Assembly: GCA_017415555.1 (NCBI GenBank)
Contig: JAFQGF010000043.1
Span: 1-62,094 of the forward strand
Origin: Akkermansia sp.
GTDB lineage: Bacteria > Verrucomicrobiota > Verrucomicrobiia > Verrucomicrobiales > Akkermansiaceae
Length of the DNA: 62,094 nucleotides
Reading direction: 5' to 3'
This document shows positions 1 through 9,145 of this stretch, in pieces (positions within the stretch are counted from its first letter, which is position 1; every line of letters starts with the position of its first letter). The notes under the pieces are model-generated. The model ran no database searches. It saw only the letters and a list, made by a program, of their open reading frames with translations, and was not told the origin of the DNA. A program made the translations under genes and the position numbers.

Positions 1-432
1 ACCGCCTTCGCCGGAGTGGAGTACTTTGCCAACGAGTCCGACACAGCCGAGGGTGCCAAGAGTGGCTCCATCCAGAACCTGCGCGGCGAGCTGGGCGTGG
101 GGGTGAGCTATGTGGCCTGGGGCGCACCCGATACGGAGCCGGTGACGGATGAGAAGGGCGGGCTGGTGTCCGCCGGAACCGCAGGCTGCCGGAAGCTTGT
201 GCTGCATGGCGAGCTGCGCTACTTCAACGACCTTGTGCGCAGCAACCCGGTGGTGGAGATGTCCGGCATCCGCGGCATGGGCACCAACCCGGGCCGCCAG
301 GGCTTCGGAGTGGAAGCGGGTGCAACCTACCGCATCAATGACCGCTGGAGCACCAGTGCGAACTATGGCTTCAATGCCATGGAGGACTCCCAGGAGCACC
401 GCGTGAACGTGGGCGCCTCCTACACATTCTGA
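1..432 (+). CDS. Autotransporter beta-barrel domain, C-terminal fragment (5' end outside window)
   Basis: The frame is open from base 1 and stops at 430-432, giving the last 143 residues of a larger protein. The sequence alternates polar and hydrophobic residues as outer-membrane beta strands do, has repeated short turns, and ends VNVGASYTF, with the terminal aromatic residue that the BAM machinery recognises. This matches the last strands of an autotransporter (type Va secretion) barrel; the second autotransporter at 19074-23369 ends in a similar way (LGYTLPF). The passenger domain and the start lie to the left of the window. A GTG at 16 could be mistaken for a start, but the frame continues upstream of it. 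A hairpin terminator follows at 453-491. Family assignment is good; the cargo is unknown. Confidence 0.75.
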   Translation, partial: TAFAGVEYFANESDTAEGAKSGSIQNLRGELGVGVSYVAWGAPDTEPVTDEKGGLVSAGTAGCRKLVLHGELRYFNDLVRSNPVVEMSGIRGMGTNPGRQGFGVEAGATYRINDRWSTSANYGFNAMEDSQEHRVNVGASYTF

Positions 433-452
433 TAAATAAAGCATTACAGACG

Positions 453-491
453 AAACATCCCGGCTTGCCGCCATGGCGGGCCGGGATGTTT
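453..491 (+). terminator. Intrinsic-type terminator after autotransporter fragment
   Basis: A perfect 12-bp inverted repeat, AAACATCCCGGC (453-464) with GCCGGGATGTTT (480-491), encloses a small inner hairpin. The arm ends in TTT but no long T run follows. It lies 21 nt after the stop. Confidence 0.6.
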
Positions 492-672
492 ACTATCCGC
501 ACTCGAGAAAGCTCTTAGAGGCCTCACTCGCGCGGATTCAAAACCAGGCCAGCCTGCGACTCGCCATTGTTTCTTTTTTACTATAAAATTGCTTATATCC
601 GTTTTATCAACTTCCGCCATAAAACCTTTGTTCCAAACTTCAATTCTTCCAACGCGCCGGAATGCATTTGGC

Positions 673-701
673 TTGACAGCGCATGAGCAAAAGCGCAGAA
701 T
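673..701 (+). promoter_or_regulatory. Promoter of the O-antigen ligase-like gene
   Basis: TTGACA at 673-678, 17-bp spacer, weak -10 CAGAAT at 696-701, then 11 nt to the ATG at 713. The predicted RNA would have a leader of only a few nt. Confidence 0.5.
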
Positions 702-712
702 AGACTTACACC

Positions 713-2761
713 ATGCCACGTCTCACCGAAAGTCGTCCGGGTCGCCTACTAGGCATCCTCTTAGCCCTGCTCTGGGTAGCCTCCATGTCCGTAGCGGACT
801 CCAATGCCTGTACCCTGGCACCACTGCTCTGGGCTCTGTCGGCGGTAGCTGTCTGCGGCTGCATCTGCATAGGCATCGGCTATAAAGTCGTGCGACTGCC
901 CCTCACCGCCTGGCTGGGGCTCCTCGGGGGGGGATATTACCTGGTACGAGCCCATCTGGGCTTCAGCCAAACGGATAACTGGAGCGACCTGGGCATCGTG
1001 CTGGGTGGCACCATCTTCTACGTGGCGGGACTGTATAGCGGGCAGAACCGAAGCAGCCGTGGCGTTGCGCTGGTGCTGAGCATCGCCATTCTCCTCAACA
1101 TAACGGCCATGGTACTGATGCAGCGGGGCGACATCAGCCTGAACTGGCTGGGGCGGCCGGACACCGCTCTCACCGGATCGAACAGCCGCAACACCAGCCT
1201 CTTTATCTACAAAAACTTTGCCGGTTTGTTTCTGAGTGCTGCCGGCATGCTTCTGGTCTGGCGCAGCATCTGGAAATCCACCCGCACATGTGGCAACATT
1301 CTCTGCGGCGCCACGGGCGTCATCGGCGTAGCGGCGGCATTTTTCTGCAACACGCGTGTTGTCTTTATCGTCCTGCCGCTCATGTTCACTCTCGGCTGGA
1401 TTCTCTGGCTCATTATCCGCCTGTACGACAAACGACCACTCAGCTGGGGCATTATTCTGGGCGGGCTGCTGCTGCTCACCGGCGGATGCATAGCCGTGTA
1501 TGATTTTCTCTTCGAGCGCAGCCTGCTGGATTTCATCAGCCAGACAGACACCCACCAGCGCTCCCTCGTGTGGGATCACGTCTGCCGCGCCGCCGGCAAT
1601 GCGCCGCTCTGGGGCTATGGCCCCGGTGGTGCGGTGTGGGAAATCGTCCCCGCATACCCTGAGGGCTGTCTGCCCAATGCCGCACACAACGAGTACCTGC
1701 AACTGTGGGCGGACTACGGTCTTATCGGCCTGAGTCTGGCTCTGCTGTTACTGTTGCTGCACATCATACAGGCCATTCGCGCACTTGCCTGCGACGAGCT
1801 CAGCGAGGAGCGCCGTCTGCGTACGGCTCTGGCTATGCTCGGATTGGGAGCACTGGCTTCTGCGGCGGCATCTGACTATGTGTGGCACAGCTTCGCCCTT
1901 ACCGCCATGAGTGCCTTCTGTTGCGGCACAATGGCTTCCCCCATACCAACCGCGCCGCCCCGCTCCCACAGACATGCGCGGCATAGCAACACTGCGCGTA
2001 TCGGAGTCCGTGCACAGGGGCTTGCCGGGCGTATTCTGATAATCTCATACGGACTGTTTCTTGCATACTGCTGCGGCCGCCTCGCCCACACACTTACCCC
2101 CACCTGGCTCAAACAGTGGCAGTACGATGCCATGGTAAGACAGCAAGCCGCCCCGGAAGAACAGCGCCGCTTCCTCCTGGACGCGCTGCAGGATTATCCC
2201 CACTTCCGCATCACTGACCACTTCATCACCCTCGCACCACGCCAAGAGCCGGATTGGGCGCGCTACGAGCAAGGGCTTCACACAGTGCTTGCCGCCAACC
2301 CGCGCCAACTCTACACCGCCTCCATCCTGGCCCAGATTCTCACCAGACAACAACGCTTTACCGAGGCCGAGCTGGTATACCGCCGGTACTATCCCGGCGA
2401 CGGCCCGGCCAACGTACAATTCGCCCAATGGGCCACCTTCTACGCAGCGCACCTCCAGAAATGGGGGCACCACGTGCTTGCCACCACGGATGACATCGGC
2501 CTGGCCTATTCCATCCTGGCCCATGCCGAAGCCATTGCAACGACCAAAGGCGGCTACATCCCCGGTGCCATGTACCGCTCCGGCCCCCGCACCTGGACCC
2601 AGGGAGGCTCCGACCGGGAACGAGCCCTGCAAAAAAGCTACAGACGCGACCTGCAATTACTGCACGCCATCAACCCGGAGAAAAACGACTCCTGGAAGCA
2701 GCCCCTCACCCCCGGCGGTAAACCTGCCCTCTACCAACGCTACCGGAAAACAGAAAAATAA
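713..2761 (+). CDS. O-antigen ligase/polymerase family membrane protein (Wzy_C type)
   Basis: A 682-aa protein. Residues 1 to about 430 hold roughly a dozen hydrophobic segments. Between segments around residues 280-350 lies a large loop with R282-SLVWDH, the glycine-rich GYGPGG and AHNEYLQLWADYG (H325), the signature of the WaaL/Wzy_C O-antigen ligase family. Members join undecaprenyl-linked glycans to lipid A core, or to protein, on the periplasmic side of the inner membrane. From about residue 435 to the end the protein is soluble and helical, resembling the TPR-like tails of some PglL/Wzy_C members. No glycan biosynthesis genes lie beside it, so the acceptor cannot be named. The ATG at 713 is supported by the promoter just upstream. 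Family confidence is high; precise role is open. Confidence 0.85.
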   Translation: MPRLTESRPGRLLGILLALLWVASMSVADSNACTLAPLLWALSAVAVCGCICIGIGYKVVRLPLTAWLGLLGGGYYLVRAHLGFSQTDNWSDLGIVLGGTIFYVAGLYSGQNRSSRGVALVLSIAILLNITAMVLMQRGDISLNWLGRPDTALTGSNSRNTSLFIYKNFAGLFLSAAGMLLVWRSIWKSTRTCGNILCGATGVIGVAAAFFCNTRVVFIVLPLMFTLGWILWLIIRLYDKRPLSWGIILGGLLLLTGGCIAVYDFLFERSLLDFISQTDTHQRSLVWDHVCRAAGNAPLWGYGPGGAVWEIVPAYPEGCLPNAAHNEYLQLWADYGLIGLSLALLLLLLHIIQAIRALACDELSEERRLRTALAMLGLGALASAAASDYVWHSFALTAMSAFCCGTMASPIPTAPPRSHRHARHSNTARIGVRAQGLAGRILIISYGLFLAYCCGRLAHTLTPTWLKQWQYDAMVRQQAAPEEQRRFLLDALQDYPHFRITDHFITLAPRQEPDWARYEQGLHTVLAANPRQLYTASILAQILTRQQRFTEAELVYRRYYPGDGPANVQFAQWATFYAAHLQKWGHHVLATTDDIGLAYSILAHAEAIATTKGGYIPGAMYRSGPRTWTQGGSDRERALQKSYRRDLQLLHAINPEKNDSWKQPLTPGGKPALYQRYRKTEK

Positions 2762-2834
2762 GCTCCCGACAAGCATTTTCCGGCACACTCCGACAAGAAA
2801 GTGTCAAAAAATGCACCTGTCATGCGTTTTGAGC

Positions 2835-2865
2835 TTGCATTAGTAAAAAAAAAGTGCATTATAAG
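2835..2865 (+). promoter_or_regulatory. Probable promoter of the Pro/Ala-rich protein gene
   Basis: TTGCAT at 2835-2840 and TTATAA/TATAAG at 2859-2865, spacer 18-19 bp and A-rich. A leader of about 30 nt to the ATG at 2904 is expected. Confidence 0.4.
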
Positions 2866-2903
2866 AATAGTCCGCTTTGCGGTTATAGACTTTACTGACT
2901 GAT

Positions 2904-3740
2904 ATGAGCACACCTCCTCCGCCACCTTCGCCTGTTCGTCCGGTGCCCCCTGCAGCCCCGGTGCCTCCTTCCGTGCCCCGTCCGGCGGCTCCCGTCCCCC
3001 CCACACCTCCCGGAGCGGCGCCCACGCGTCCCGTTCCGCCCAGACCGGCTAGTGCGCCTGTGGCTCCTGTGCCCCCCTCTCGTCCGGTAGCAGCTACCGT
3101 ACCGCTCAGTGCCCCGGTACCCCCGGCACGTCCCGGAGCCCCCGTACCGCCGCGTCCTGCTGCTCCTGCCGCCCCCGGTGCACCCGTACCGCCGGCAGCC
3201 CCGGCACGTCCTGCTGCCACTGTACCGCTCAGTGTGCCCACACGCCCTGTAGCCCCCGGAGCTCCCAAGCCTGCGGCTCCGGCAGCCCCCGCGGCACCGT
3301 CCGCCCCGGCCACTCCGGCAGCACCGGCAGCCAAACCCGCAACTCCGGCGGCACCTGCAGCCAAGCCCTCTGCCACAGCTGCCATGCCCTCGGCAACGGT
3401 TCCCGTAGGCAAGCCCGGTGGCTTCACCAAGCCTGCTGGTTTCACCAAGCCCGCCGGCTTCGGTAAGAAAGCAGCAGAACCCGTGGAAGAGGAAGAGCCC
3501 CAGAAGGACAGCCCCGTGCTCACCGTACTGGCTTCGCTTGCTCTCATCATTGTGGGTCTGATGTGCTGGGTACAGTACCAGACGGATCAGGTTCCCGGCC
3601 GTGTGACGGATGCTGACCGCGTGTTCGGTACCCCCGCTGCTCCCGGTGAAGACGCCGCTGATGACTCCGGCTACTCCGACGAAGCTTCTTCCGAGGAATC
3701 TTCCGGCGATGAAGAGAGCTACGCTGACGAGGAAGAGTGA
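2904..3740 (+). CDS. Proline/alanine-rich single-pass membrane protein, unknown function
   Basis: A 278-aa protein of strongly biased composition. Residues 1 to about 165 are almost entirely Pro, Ala, Val, Thr, Arg and Gly in short repeats (PVPP, PAAP, APAA). Three tandem KPAGF-like repeats follow near 168-188, then an acidic patch, one transmembrane helix at about 203-224 (SPVLTVLASLALIIVGLMCW), and an acidic Glu/Asp/Ser tail. There is no N-terminal signal, so the long proline-rich part is probably cytoplasmic and the acidic tail extracytoplasmic. No enzymatic motif is visible. The thioredoxin gene starts 44 nt downstream and may share the transcript. The low complexity suggests a tether or scaffold, which is inference only. 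Confidence 0.75.
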   Translation: MSTPPPPPSPVRPVPPAAPVPPSVPRPAAPVPPTPPGAAPTRPVPPRPASAPVAPVPPSRPVAATVPLSAPVPPARPGAPVPPRPAAPAAPGAPVPPAAPARPAATVPLSVPTRPVAPGAPKPAAPAAPAAPSAPATPAAPAAKPATPAAPAAKPSATAAMPSATVPVGKPGGFTKPAGFTKPAGFGKKAAEPVEEEEPQKDSPVLTVLASLALIIVGLMCWVQYQTDQVPGRVTDADRVFGTPAAPGEDAADDSGYSDEASSEESSGDEESYADEEE

Positions 3741-3784
3741 TTTTTTTGAACAAATAGAAACTCATCTGAATCTAAGCAAGCACT

Positions 3785-4102
3785 ATGGCATTACAGATTA
3801 CAGAAAGCAACTTCGAGGCAGAGGTTCTCAACTCCCCCGTTCCGGTGTTGGTGGACTTCTGGGCAACTTGGTGCGGCCCCTGCCGTATGATTTCCCCCAT
3901 CGTGGATCAAGTCGCCACTGAAATGGCCGGCGTGGCCAAGGTCGGTAAGGTGAATGTGGACGAAGCCGGTGCCCTGGCTACCCGCTTCGGCATTAAGAAC
4001 ATTCCTACCCTTATCTTCCTCAAAAACGGCGAAGAAGTGGACCGCATTACCGGCGCCACCTCCAAGGACAACATCATCGCTCGCCTGAAGGCCTGCCTCT
4101 GA
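3785..4102 (+). CDS. trxA: Thioredoxin
   Basis: 105 aa, the normal length of a classical cytoplasmic thioredoxin. The redox motif WCGPC is at W29-C33, preceded by the conserved VLVDFWATW strand. The buried aspartate is D24 and the cis-proline is P74 in NIPTLIF. It reduces protein disulfides using electrons from thioredoxin reductase, which is not in this window. The gene follows the Pro/Ala-rich gene by 44 nt. A TTGAAC (3746-3751) with a poor -10 17 bp later could give a separate start of transcription. It ends before a strong terminator at 4128-4165. Confidence 0.96.
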   Translation: MALQITESNFEAEVLNSPVPVLVDFWATWCGPCRMISPIVDQVATEMAGVAKVGKVNVDEAGALATRFGIKNIPTLIFLKNGEEVDRITGATSKDNIIARLKACL

Positions 4103-4127
4103 TACGCAGACTGCAAAAATCCCTTCC

Positions 4128-4165
4128 ATCGCGGCAAATCGGGTAACGGTTTGCCGCGATTTTTA
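4128..4165 (+). terminator. Rho-independent terminator after trxA
   Basis: Perfect 11-bp stem ATCGCGGCAAA (4128-4138) with TTTGCCGCGAT (4150-4160), followed by TTTTT. Confidence 0.9.
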
Positions 4166-4215
4166 TGCCCGATTTTCATATTCCTACAAAATTAGAAGAC
4201 ATACACATTTTCAAG

Positions 4216-4244
4216 TTGACTACAGGAGGAATCGTTACTACAAT
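4216..4244 (+). promoter_or_regulatory. Promoter of the PIN/ankyrin gene, with a long leader
   Basis: TTGACT at 4216-4221, 17-bp spacer, TACAAT at 4239-4244. Transcription should begin near 4251, leaving about 110 nt before the ATG at 4362. This is an unusually long leader for this window. It contains a 7-codon frame (ATG 4348 to TAA 4371) that overlaps the start codon. Confidence 0.65.
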
Positions 4245-4361
4245 AAGCGCGCAGACGGGAAAAGACCATCGAGCTGAGCCGCTTATATTATATCATTCAC
4301 CGAAGCCCGGCGCAGCACTTTCCCACCCACCCAATAAAACCACATACATGACCAAAACACC

Positions 4362-5873
4362 ATGGAAGTAACACCCACCGAAACAGAACTCCACCCGCTC
4401 ACTCATTTTGACGCGGTATACATAGATGCCTGTACCTGGATGGCTCCCGAGATAGAAACCCTGCTGCAACAGGCGGCTCCCGCCCTGCGCAGCCGCGGAC
4501 AACAGCTCATCATGACGTCAGGCGTGCTCAACGAGCTGGAAAACTGCGCCCCCGTCAAGTATGCCGCACAGACGGCCCTCAGAATCCGGGAGCGTTATCT
4601 GGACTACATCCTTACAGAGAATACCCCCATAGCCGCCAATACGGCAGATGGTGAGTTCGTGCGCCTTTTCTTCTTCAACCACCGCAAACGTCGGCAGCTT
4701 CTCATCACCCACGACCAGCAACTCGCAGCGGACATCCAAAACATCTGCCGCTGCAACGAGGACGAGGAAAACCCCACCGCCGTCATGACACTCTGGTCGG
4801 ATGGCAGCCTCATCACCTTTGCAGAACAGGCACGCCGCAAGGAGCAGCAGGCCCGTGTGCGACTGGAAGAAATGGTAGGCAACAGCCCGCTGTATATAGA
4901 CAGCTCGACACTCTGCGATGAAAAGCTCAGCGACTTCCTGTACAACATTTCTATCCCCATGCAGGCACAGGAAAAAGCTATTCGCCTGGTATCCAACAGC
5001 CTCCGCCCCGAGCTGCAAGACACCTTTACCTCCGCCCGGGAAAGCTACCCCGGACTCCTGCAGGTTCTTGACACCGACTCCACCATGAGCGAGACGGACG
5101 CCCTTCTCGGAGCACTGTACCTCACCCCGGACAATATGGACGCTGAGCGCCTTATCCTCGTGACCTCCGATGTAGCGAGAGCCAACGACCTGCGCGCCCG
5201 CCGCCCCAAATGTGACCGCTTCCCCTATGTGGACTTCATGGTCATCAATAAGTACGGCTTCCTGAGCTACCTGAAGCTCTCCGAGCCGACCGCCCCGGCC
5301 GGTGAGCGCAAACCCCGCCCCCTCCCCCTTCCCCGCCCCAAGGCGATTCAGCAAGTCCCAGCAGAGCGCAAACCCACAGCCTTCATTCCCCAACTCATCG
5401 GAGCCATAAAAAACGACAACATCGAGGACATGTGCTACTTCCTGGCTAAGGGGGCTAATCCCCGCAACGGCATCATCACCGCCCTCTGCCAGGAGAAAGA
5501 TTCCTGCCTGCGAGCCCTGCTGGAAACGACACCCGGCAATATCGAGGCGGGAGCTCTCAACTGGTGGGTCATCGATTACAACGCCTTTGCCGAACCGGAC
5601 TACCTCGCGCACAACGACGAGCACTTTGCCCTGCTGTGCAAGCTCATCGAGAAATCTGAGCCCCTCACCGCCTGCCAGCTCATGATGATGACACTGGCAG
5701 ACCGCGTCGGCGCACCGAATGCCGCACATGAGCGACTCTGGCACATCATCCGCCTGGCTCTGCAAAAAGGAGCCCCGGCCGCAGTCTATTCCCGCGCAAC
5801 CGGCGAAACCCTGCCTGAAATCGCGCGTCGACAAGGCAATACAGAGATGCTGCACTTCCTGCAAAGCAGGTAA
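4362..5873 (+). CDS. PIN-like domain protein with C-terminal ankyrin-like repeats
   Basis: 503 aa, no signal peptide. The N-terminal part resembles a PIN ribonuclease fold: an early acidic residue after a hydrophobic strand (VYIDACTW, D22), then MTSGVLNELENC near 50-62, then LLITHDQQLAADI near 115. A similar strand-Asp pattern recurs at about 265-285 (LILVTSDVARANDL), so there may be a second PIN-like half. A proline-rich linker (about 315-330) leads to a region from about 340 with ankyrin-like features: LIGAIKNDNIEDMCYFLAKG, later GNTEMLHFLQSR. PIN domains are usually metal-dependent RNases, many of them VapC-type toxins, but no antitoxin-sized gene lies beside it. Function is inferred from fold resemblance only. 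Confidence 0.6.
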   Translation: MEVTPTETELHPLTHFDAVYIDACTWMAPEIETLLQQAAPALRSRGQQLIMTSGVLNELENCAPVKYAAQTALRIRERYLDYILTENTPIAANTADGEFVRLFFFNHRKRRQLLITHDQQLAADIQNICRCNEDEENPTAVMTLWSDGSLITFAEQARRKEQQARVRLEEMVGNSPLYIDSSTLCDEKLSDFLYNISIPMQAQEKAIRLVSNSLRPELQDTFTSARESYPGLLQVLDTDSTMSETDALLGALYLTPDNMDAERLILVTSDVARANDLRARRPKCDRFPYVDFMVINKYGFLSYLKLSEPTAPAGERKPRPLPLPRPKAIQQVPAERKPTAFIPQLIGAIKNDNIEDMCYFLAKGANPRNGIITALCQEKDSCLRALLETTPGNIEAGALNWWVIDYNAFAEPDYLAHNDEHFALLCKLIEKSEPLTACQLMMMTLADRVGAPNAAHERLWHIIRLALQKGAPAAVYSRATGETLPEIARRQGNTEMLHFLQSR

Positions 5874-5900
5874 ACAGACAAGACAGGAAACGTTTGGACA

Positions 5901-5948
5901 GGAAGTATCGAGTTCGGCGGATAGGCTGAATACTCGATACTTCCTTTT
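5901..5948. terminator. Bidirectional terminator between convergent genes
   Basis: Perfect 13-bp inverted repeat GGAAGTATCGAGT (5901-5913) with ACTCGATACTTCC (5932-5944), followed by TTTTC. It lies between the PIN/ankyrin gene and the convergent hexosaminidase gene. Confidence 0.75.
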
Positions 5949-5956
5949 CTTCCCTC

Positions 5957-7597
5957 TCAATCCCGGGCAGGAGTGCCGTCCTCGCGGCGATAGTTGATTC
6001 CCTGAGCATCGAACCAGGGGTATTGCTTCAGGATGCGCTGCAGGAACTCATCTGCCCGACGTAGCTCTGCCGGGCGCCAGGCTACCTCGGCCAGGGCACA
6101 GATGCGGGGGACAACCTGGTACTCCAGCTTAGCGCCATCGGCTATACTCTCGCTCCAGCAATTAGCCTGCAAGCCTATGAGGTGACGCCGCTGCTCCGGC
6201 GTAATCCCCTGCGGCACGGGATTGTAGGAGTACACATGCCGCCAGTCCTGCTGCGCCTCTAGCGAACCATGCGGCCTGTAGCGGATATCTGCCGGCAGCT
6301 TTCCCTGGCTGAAGTTGAAGTAAAAGTGAGAAGCCGGGCTCTGAATGACATCATGCCCCGCCTGAACGGCTCGCAACAGAGAAGACGGGCGTACCCAGGA
6401 GCGCCAGTACATCACCACAGCCTCTGCCGGTGCCTCTCCATCATCTATAATCTCGTCCCAGCCTACAATGCGGCGGCCATGCTTTGCCAGCAACTCTGCC
6501 ATGCGGTGGGTGAACCAATGTTGAATCTGCCCGGCGTGCTGCATCCCGCGCTGCTGCATGAATGCGCGAGCCAGCGGGCTCTTCTGCCACTGGTCGCGCG
6601 GAGCCTCATCGCCCCCTATATGCACAAACTCCGCCCGGGGAAACAAGGCACACACCTCTGCAAACACATCTCTCAGAAATCCCAAGGTCTGCTCCGTGGG
6701 AGCATAGGTGTAGGGCAACACCCCCCAGGTTGTCGCCACACGGGGGGCATAGTCCGGCACATCCTTATTGCCCAGTTCGGGATATGCCGCTATAGCCGCA
6801 GAAGAATGCCCCGGCACTTCAATCTCCGGTATCACGATAATACCCAGGCTATTGGCATAAGACACCACGCTCCGTATTTCCTCCTGCGTGAAGTAAAACG
6901 GCGTCGTGGGGGAAGCATCTCCCACTTCGTGATTCGCCGCCGTGGGCGTTTCGGCACGATGCGAGCCAACCTCGGTCAGCCTGGGGTATTTCTTAATCTC
7001 GATGCGCCAGCCCTGGTCATCTGCCAGGTGCCAATGCAGGCGATTGAGCTTGTAGCGCGCCATAATGCGCAACATCTTCTTTGTCTCCTCCACCGTCAGC
7101 GGATGGCGACAGGGGTCCAGCATCAGCCCGCGGTAGGAAAGCAGCGGGGCATCCTCCACCTGCATAGACGGCAGGGCAGGCTTACCCTCCTCATCCTGCA
7201 CCACACTCTGCGCCAGGGTCTGGGCGGCGCAAAAAAGAGCCTGGGGACCGGCCACGCGCAGTTCAATTCCCTGCGGAGTCACAGAAATGGCATACCACTC
7301 CTTGTTGTCGTGCTTCACCTGCCGCACGCGCAGCTCGCCCTCATTCTCCTCTGTCCGCAGCTCCAGTCCCGCCCCCATGAGAGCGCGTATGGCGGCTCGC
7401 CCCATTTCGCAACGGCTCACATCGGAGTGCACCTTTATTCCATTCGGCATGGCAAAACCCTTGCTCCCGGTCTCCACAGACAGACGGAGCGGCTGCGGTA
7501 TGACACCGGGCACCATGTGTACAGCAGCAGACGGTGCTGCCAACAGAGGGTCGCCCATTGCCAGAGTTGCCGCAATAACAGTTATCGCCACCTTCAT
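5957..7597 (-). CDS. Exported beta-N-acetylhexosaminidase (GH20)
   Basis: 546 aa with an N-terminal signal peptide (about residues 1-21, MKVAITVIAATLAMGDPLLA). A GH20b-like N-terminal domain is followed by the TIM barrel, with HWHLADDQGWRIE and the catalytic pair D330-E331 in HIGGDEAP. GH20 enzymes use substrate-assisted catalysis to remove terminal GlcNAc or GalNAc from glycoconjugates; here the likely substrate is mucin O-glycan or host N-glycan. The enzyme should be periplasmic or outer-membrane associated. It is transcribed divergently from ahcY, and the two -35 boxes are only 8 bp apart. The length and motifs are complete, so it looks active. Confidence 0.95.
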   Translation of the reverse strand: MKVAITVIAATLAMGDPLLAAPSAAVHMVPGVIPQPLRLSVETGSKGFAMPNGIKVHSDVSRCEMGRAAIRALMGAGLELRTEENEGELRVRQVKHDNKEWYAISVTPQGIELRVAGPQALFCAAQTLAQSVVQDEEGKPALPSMQVEDAPLLSYRGLMLDPCRHPLTVEETKKMLRIMARYKLNRLHWHLADDQGWRIEIKKYPRLTEVGSHRAETPTAANHEVGDASPTTPFYFTQEEIRSVVSYANSLGIIVIPEIEVPGHSSAAIAAYPELGNKDVPDYAPRVATTWGVLPYTYAPTEQTLGFLRDVFAEVCALFPRAEFVHIGGDEAPRDQWQKSPLARAFMQQRGMQHAGQIQHWFTHRMAELLAKHGRRIVGWDEIIDDGEAPAEAVVMYWRSWVRPSSLLRAVQAGHDVIQSPASHFYFNFSQGKLPADIRYRPHGSLEAQQDWRHVYSYNPVPQGITPEQRRHLIGLQANCWSESIADGAKLEYQVVPRICALAEVAWRPAELRRADEFLQRILKQYPWFDAQGINYRREDGTPARD

Positions 7598-7605
7598 ACC
7601 AACGT

Positions 7606-7634
7606 ACCCTACACGAGATTAGTACATAAGTCAA
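7606..7634 (-). promoter_or_regulatory. Promoter of GH20 gene (leaderless type)
   Basis: On the minus strand TTGACT (7634-7629), 17-bp spacer, TAGGGT (7611-7606), then 8 nt to the ATG. Confidence 0.55.
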
Positions 7635-7642
7635 ACTAAGAA

Positions 7643-7671
7643 TTGACGAATGACGCGCGAAAGGTTACAAT
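7643..7671 (+). promoter_or_regulatory. Promoter of ahcY (leaderless type)
   Basis: TTGACG at 7643-7648, 17-bp spacer, TACAAT at 7666-7671, then 10 nt to the ATG at 7682. A TTG at 7643 in frame with ahcY is part of the -35 box and so cannot be the translation start. Confidence 0.75.
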
Positions 7672-7681
7672 CTCTCCCGAC

Positions 7682-9094
7682 ATGAACGCAACAGCAGACT
7701 ACAAAGTGGCAGACATCTCCCTGCAGGACTGGGGACGCAAGGAAATCCAGGTATCCGAATACGAAATGCCCGGCCTCATGGCCTGCCGCGAGAAATATGG
7801 CTCGCAGCAGCCCCTGGCCGGTGTGCGCATTACCGGCTCCCTGCATATGACTATCCAGACGGCCATTCTCATCGAGACCCTCGTTGCCCTGGGGGCAGAT
7901 GTGCGCTGGGCCTCCTGCAACAACTTCTCCACTCAGGACCACGCAGCAGCTGCCATAGCCGCCGCCGGCGTGCCCGTCTTTGCCTGGAAGGGCGAAACCC
8001 TCACCGAGTACTGGGACTGCACCTGGCAGGCACTCTGCCACAAGGACGGCAACGGCCCCCAGCTCATCGTGGACGATGGTGGCGATGCCACTCTGCTGCT
8101 GCACAAAGGCTACGAAATGGAAAACGGCGACAACTGGGTAAACACCCCCTCTGACAGTGAGGAAGAGAGCGTCATTAAAGCCCTCCTCCAGCGCATTGCC
8201 GCCGAGCAGCCCGGCATCTTCCACCGCTGGATGCCCGAAATCATGGGTGTGTCCGAGGAAACCACCACCGGCGTACACCGTCTCTACCAGATGGAGCGCG
8301 ACGGCCGCCTCCTCTTCCCCGCCATCAACGTGAACGACTCCGTCACCAAGAGCAAATTCGACAACCTTTACGGCTGCCGCGAAAGCCTCACCGATGGCAT
8401 CAAACGCGCAACAGACGTGATGATTGCCGGCAAGGTGGCCGTCATCTGCGGCTATGGCGATGTCGGCAAAGGCTGCGCCCAGGCTCTCCGTGGTCTTGGC
8501 GCACAGGTCATTGTAACAGAAATTGACCCCATCTGCGCCCTGCAGGCCGCCATGGAGGGCTACCGCGTCCTTACCGTGGAAGACACCCTCGGCACTGCCG
8601 ACATCTATGTGACCACCACCGGCAACTGCGATATCATCACCATAGAGCACATGGAACGCATGAAGGATCAGGCCATTGTCTGCAACATCGGCCACTTCGA
8701 CAACGAAATCCAGGTGGCTCGCCTCCAGACCCGCCCGGGCATCGTCTGCACCAACATTAAGCCCCAGGTGGATAAATACACCTTCCCGGATGGCCACAGC
8801 CTCTACCTGCTGGCCGAGGGGCGACTCGTAAACCTCGGGTGCGCCACAGGCCACGCCTCCTTTGTTATGAGCAACAGCTTCACCAACCAGGTGCTTGCCC
8901 AGATGGCTCTGTGGCAGGAGCGCGGCACCCGTGCCAACACCGTGCAGGTGCTCCCCAAGGTGCTGGACGAAGAAGTTGCCCGCCTCCACCTTGCCAAGCT
9001 CGGCGTGCACCTCACCACTCTCACGCAAAAACAGGCAGACTACATCGGCGTGAAGGTCGAAGGCCCCTACAAGGCAGAGTCGTACAGATACTAA
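7682..9094 (+). CDS. ahcY: S-adenosylhomocysteine hydrolase (adenosylhomocysteinase)
   Basis: 470 aa when started at ATG 7682. It reversibly splits S-adenosylhomocysteine into homocysteine and adenosine, removing the product that inhibits methyltransferases. The sequence shows the substrate-domain motif [16 protein letters not shown], the [17 protein letters not shown] segment, the NAD-binding loop [18 protein letters not shown], and the conserved C-terminus ending YKAESYRY, whose Lys and Tyr complete the NAD site of the neighbouring subunit. All point to a functional cytoplasmic enzyme. metK at 47505 supplies the other half of the methyl cycle. The start is set by the upstream promoter. Confidence 0.97.
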   Translation: MNATADYKVADISLQDWGRKEIQVSEYEMPGLMACREKYGSQQPLAGVRITGSLHMTIQTAILIETLVALGADVRWASCNNFSTQDHAAAAIAAAGVPVFAWKGETLTEYWDCTWQALCHKDGNGPQLIVDDGGDATLLLHKGYEMENGDNWVNTPSDSEEESVIKALLQRIAAEQPGIFHRWMPEIMGVSEETTTGVHRLYQMERDGRLLFPAINVNDSVTKSKFDNLYGCRESLTDGIKRATDVMIAGKVAVICGYGDVGKGCAQALRGLGAQVIVTEIDPICALQAAMEGYRVLTVEDTLGTADIYVTTTGNCDIITIEHMERMKDQAIVCNIGHFDNEIQVARLQTRPGIVCTNIKPQVDKYTFPDGHSLYLLAEGRLVNLGCATGHASFVMSNSFTNQVLAQMALWQERGTRANTVQVLPKVLDEEVARLHLAKLGVHLTTLTQKQADYIGVKVEGPYKAESYRY

Positions 9095-9145
9095 ACAATG
9101 GCAACGGCAAAGTAAAAGATTGAACTTTACCGTTTGCAGATACCC

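Noticed and set aside
4348..4371. Seven-codon leader frame before the PIN/ankyrin gene, as a true leader peptide
   Set aside because: Too short to judge and without regulatory codon repeats; mentioned only as a possible translational feature.
7643..7681. Upstream TTG start for ahcY at 7643
   Set aside because: The TTG is part of the -35 box, so it would lie before the transcription start.
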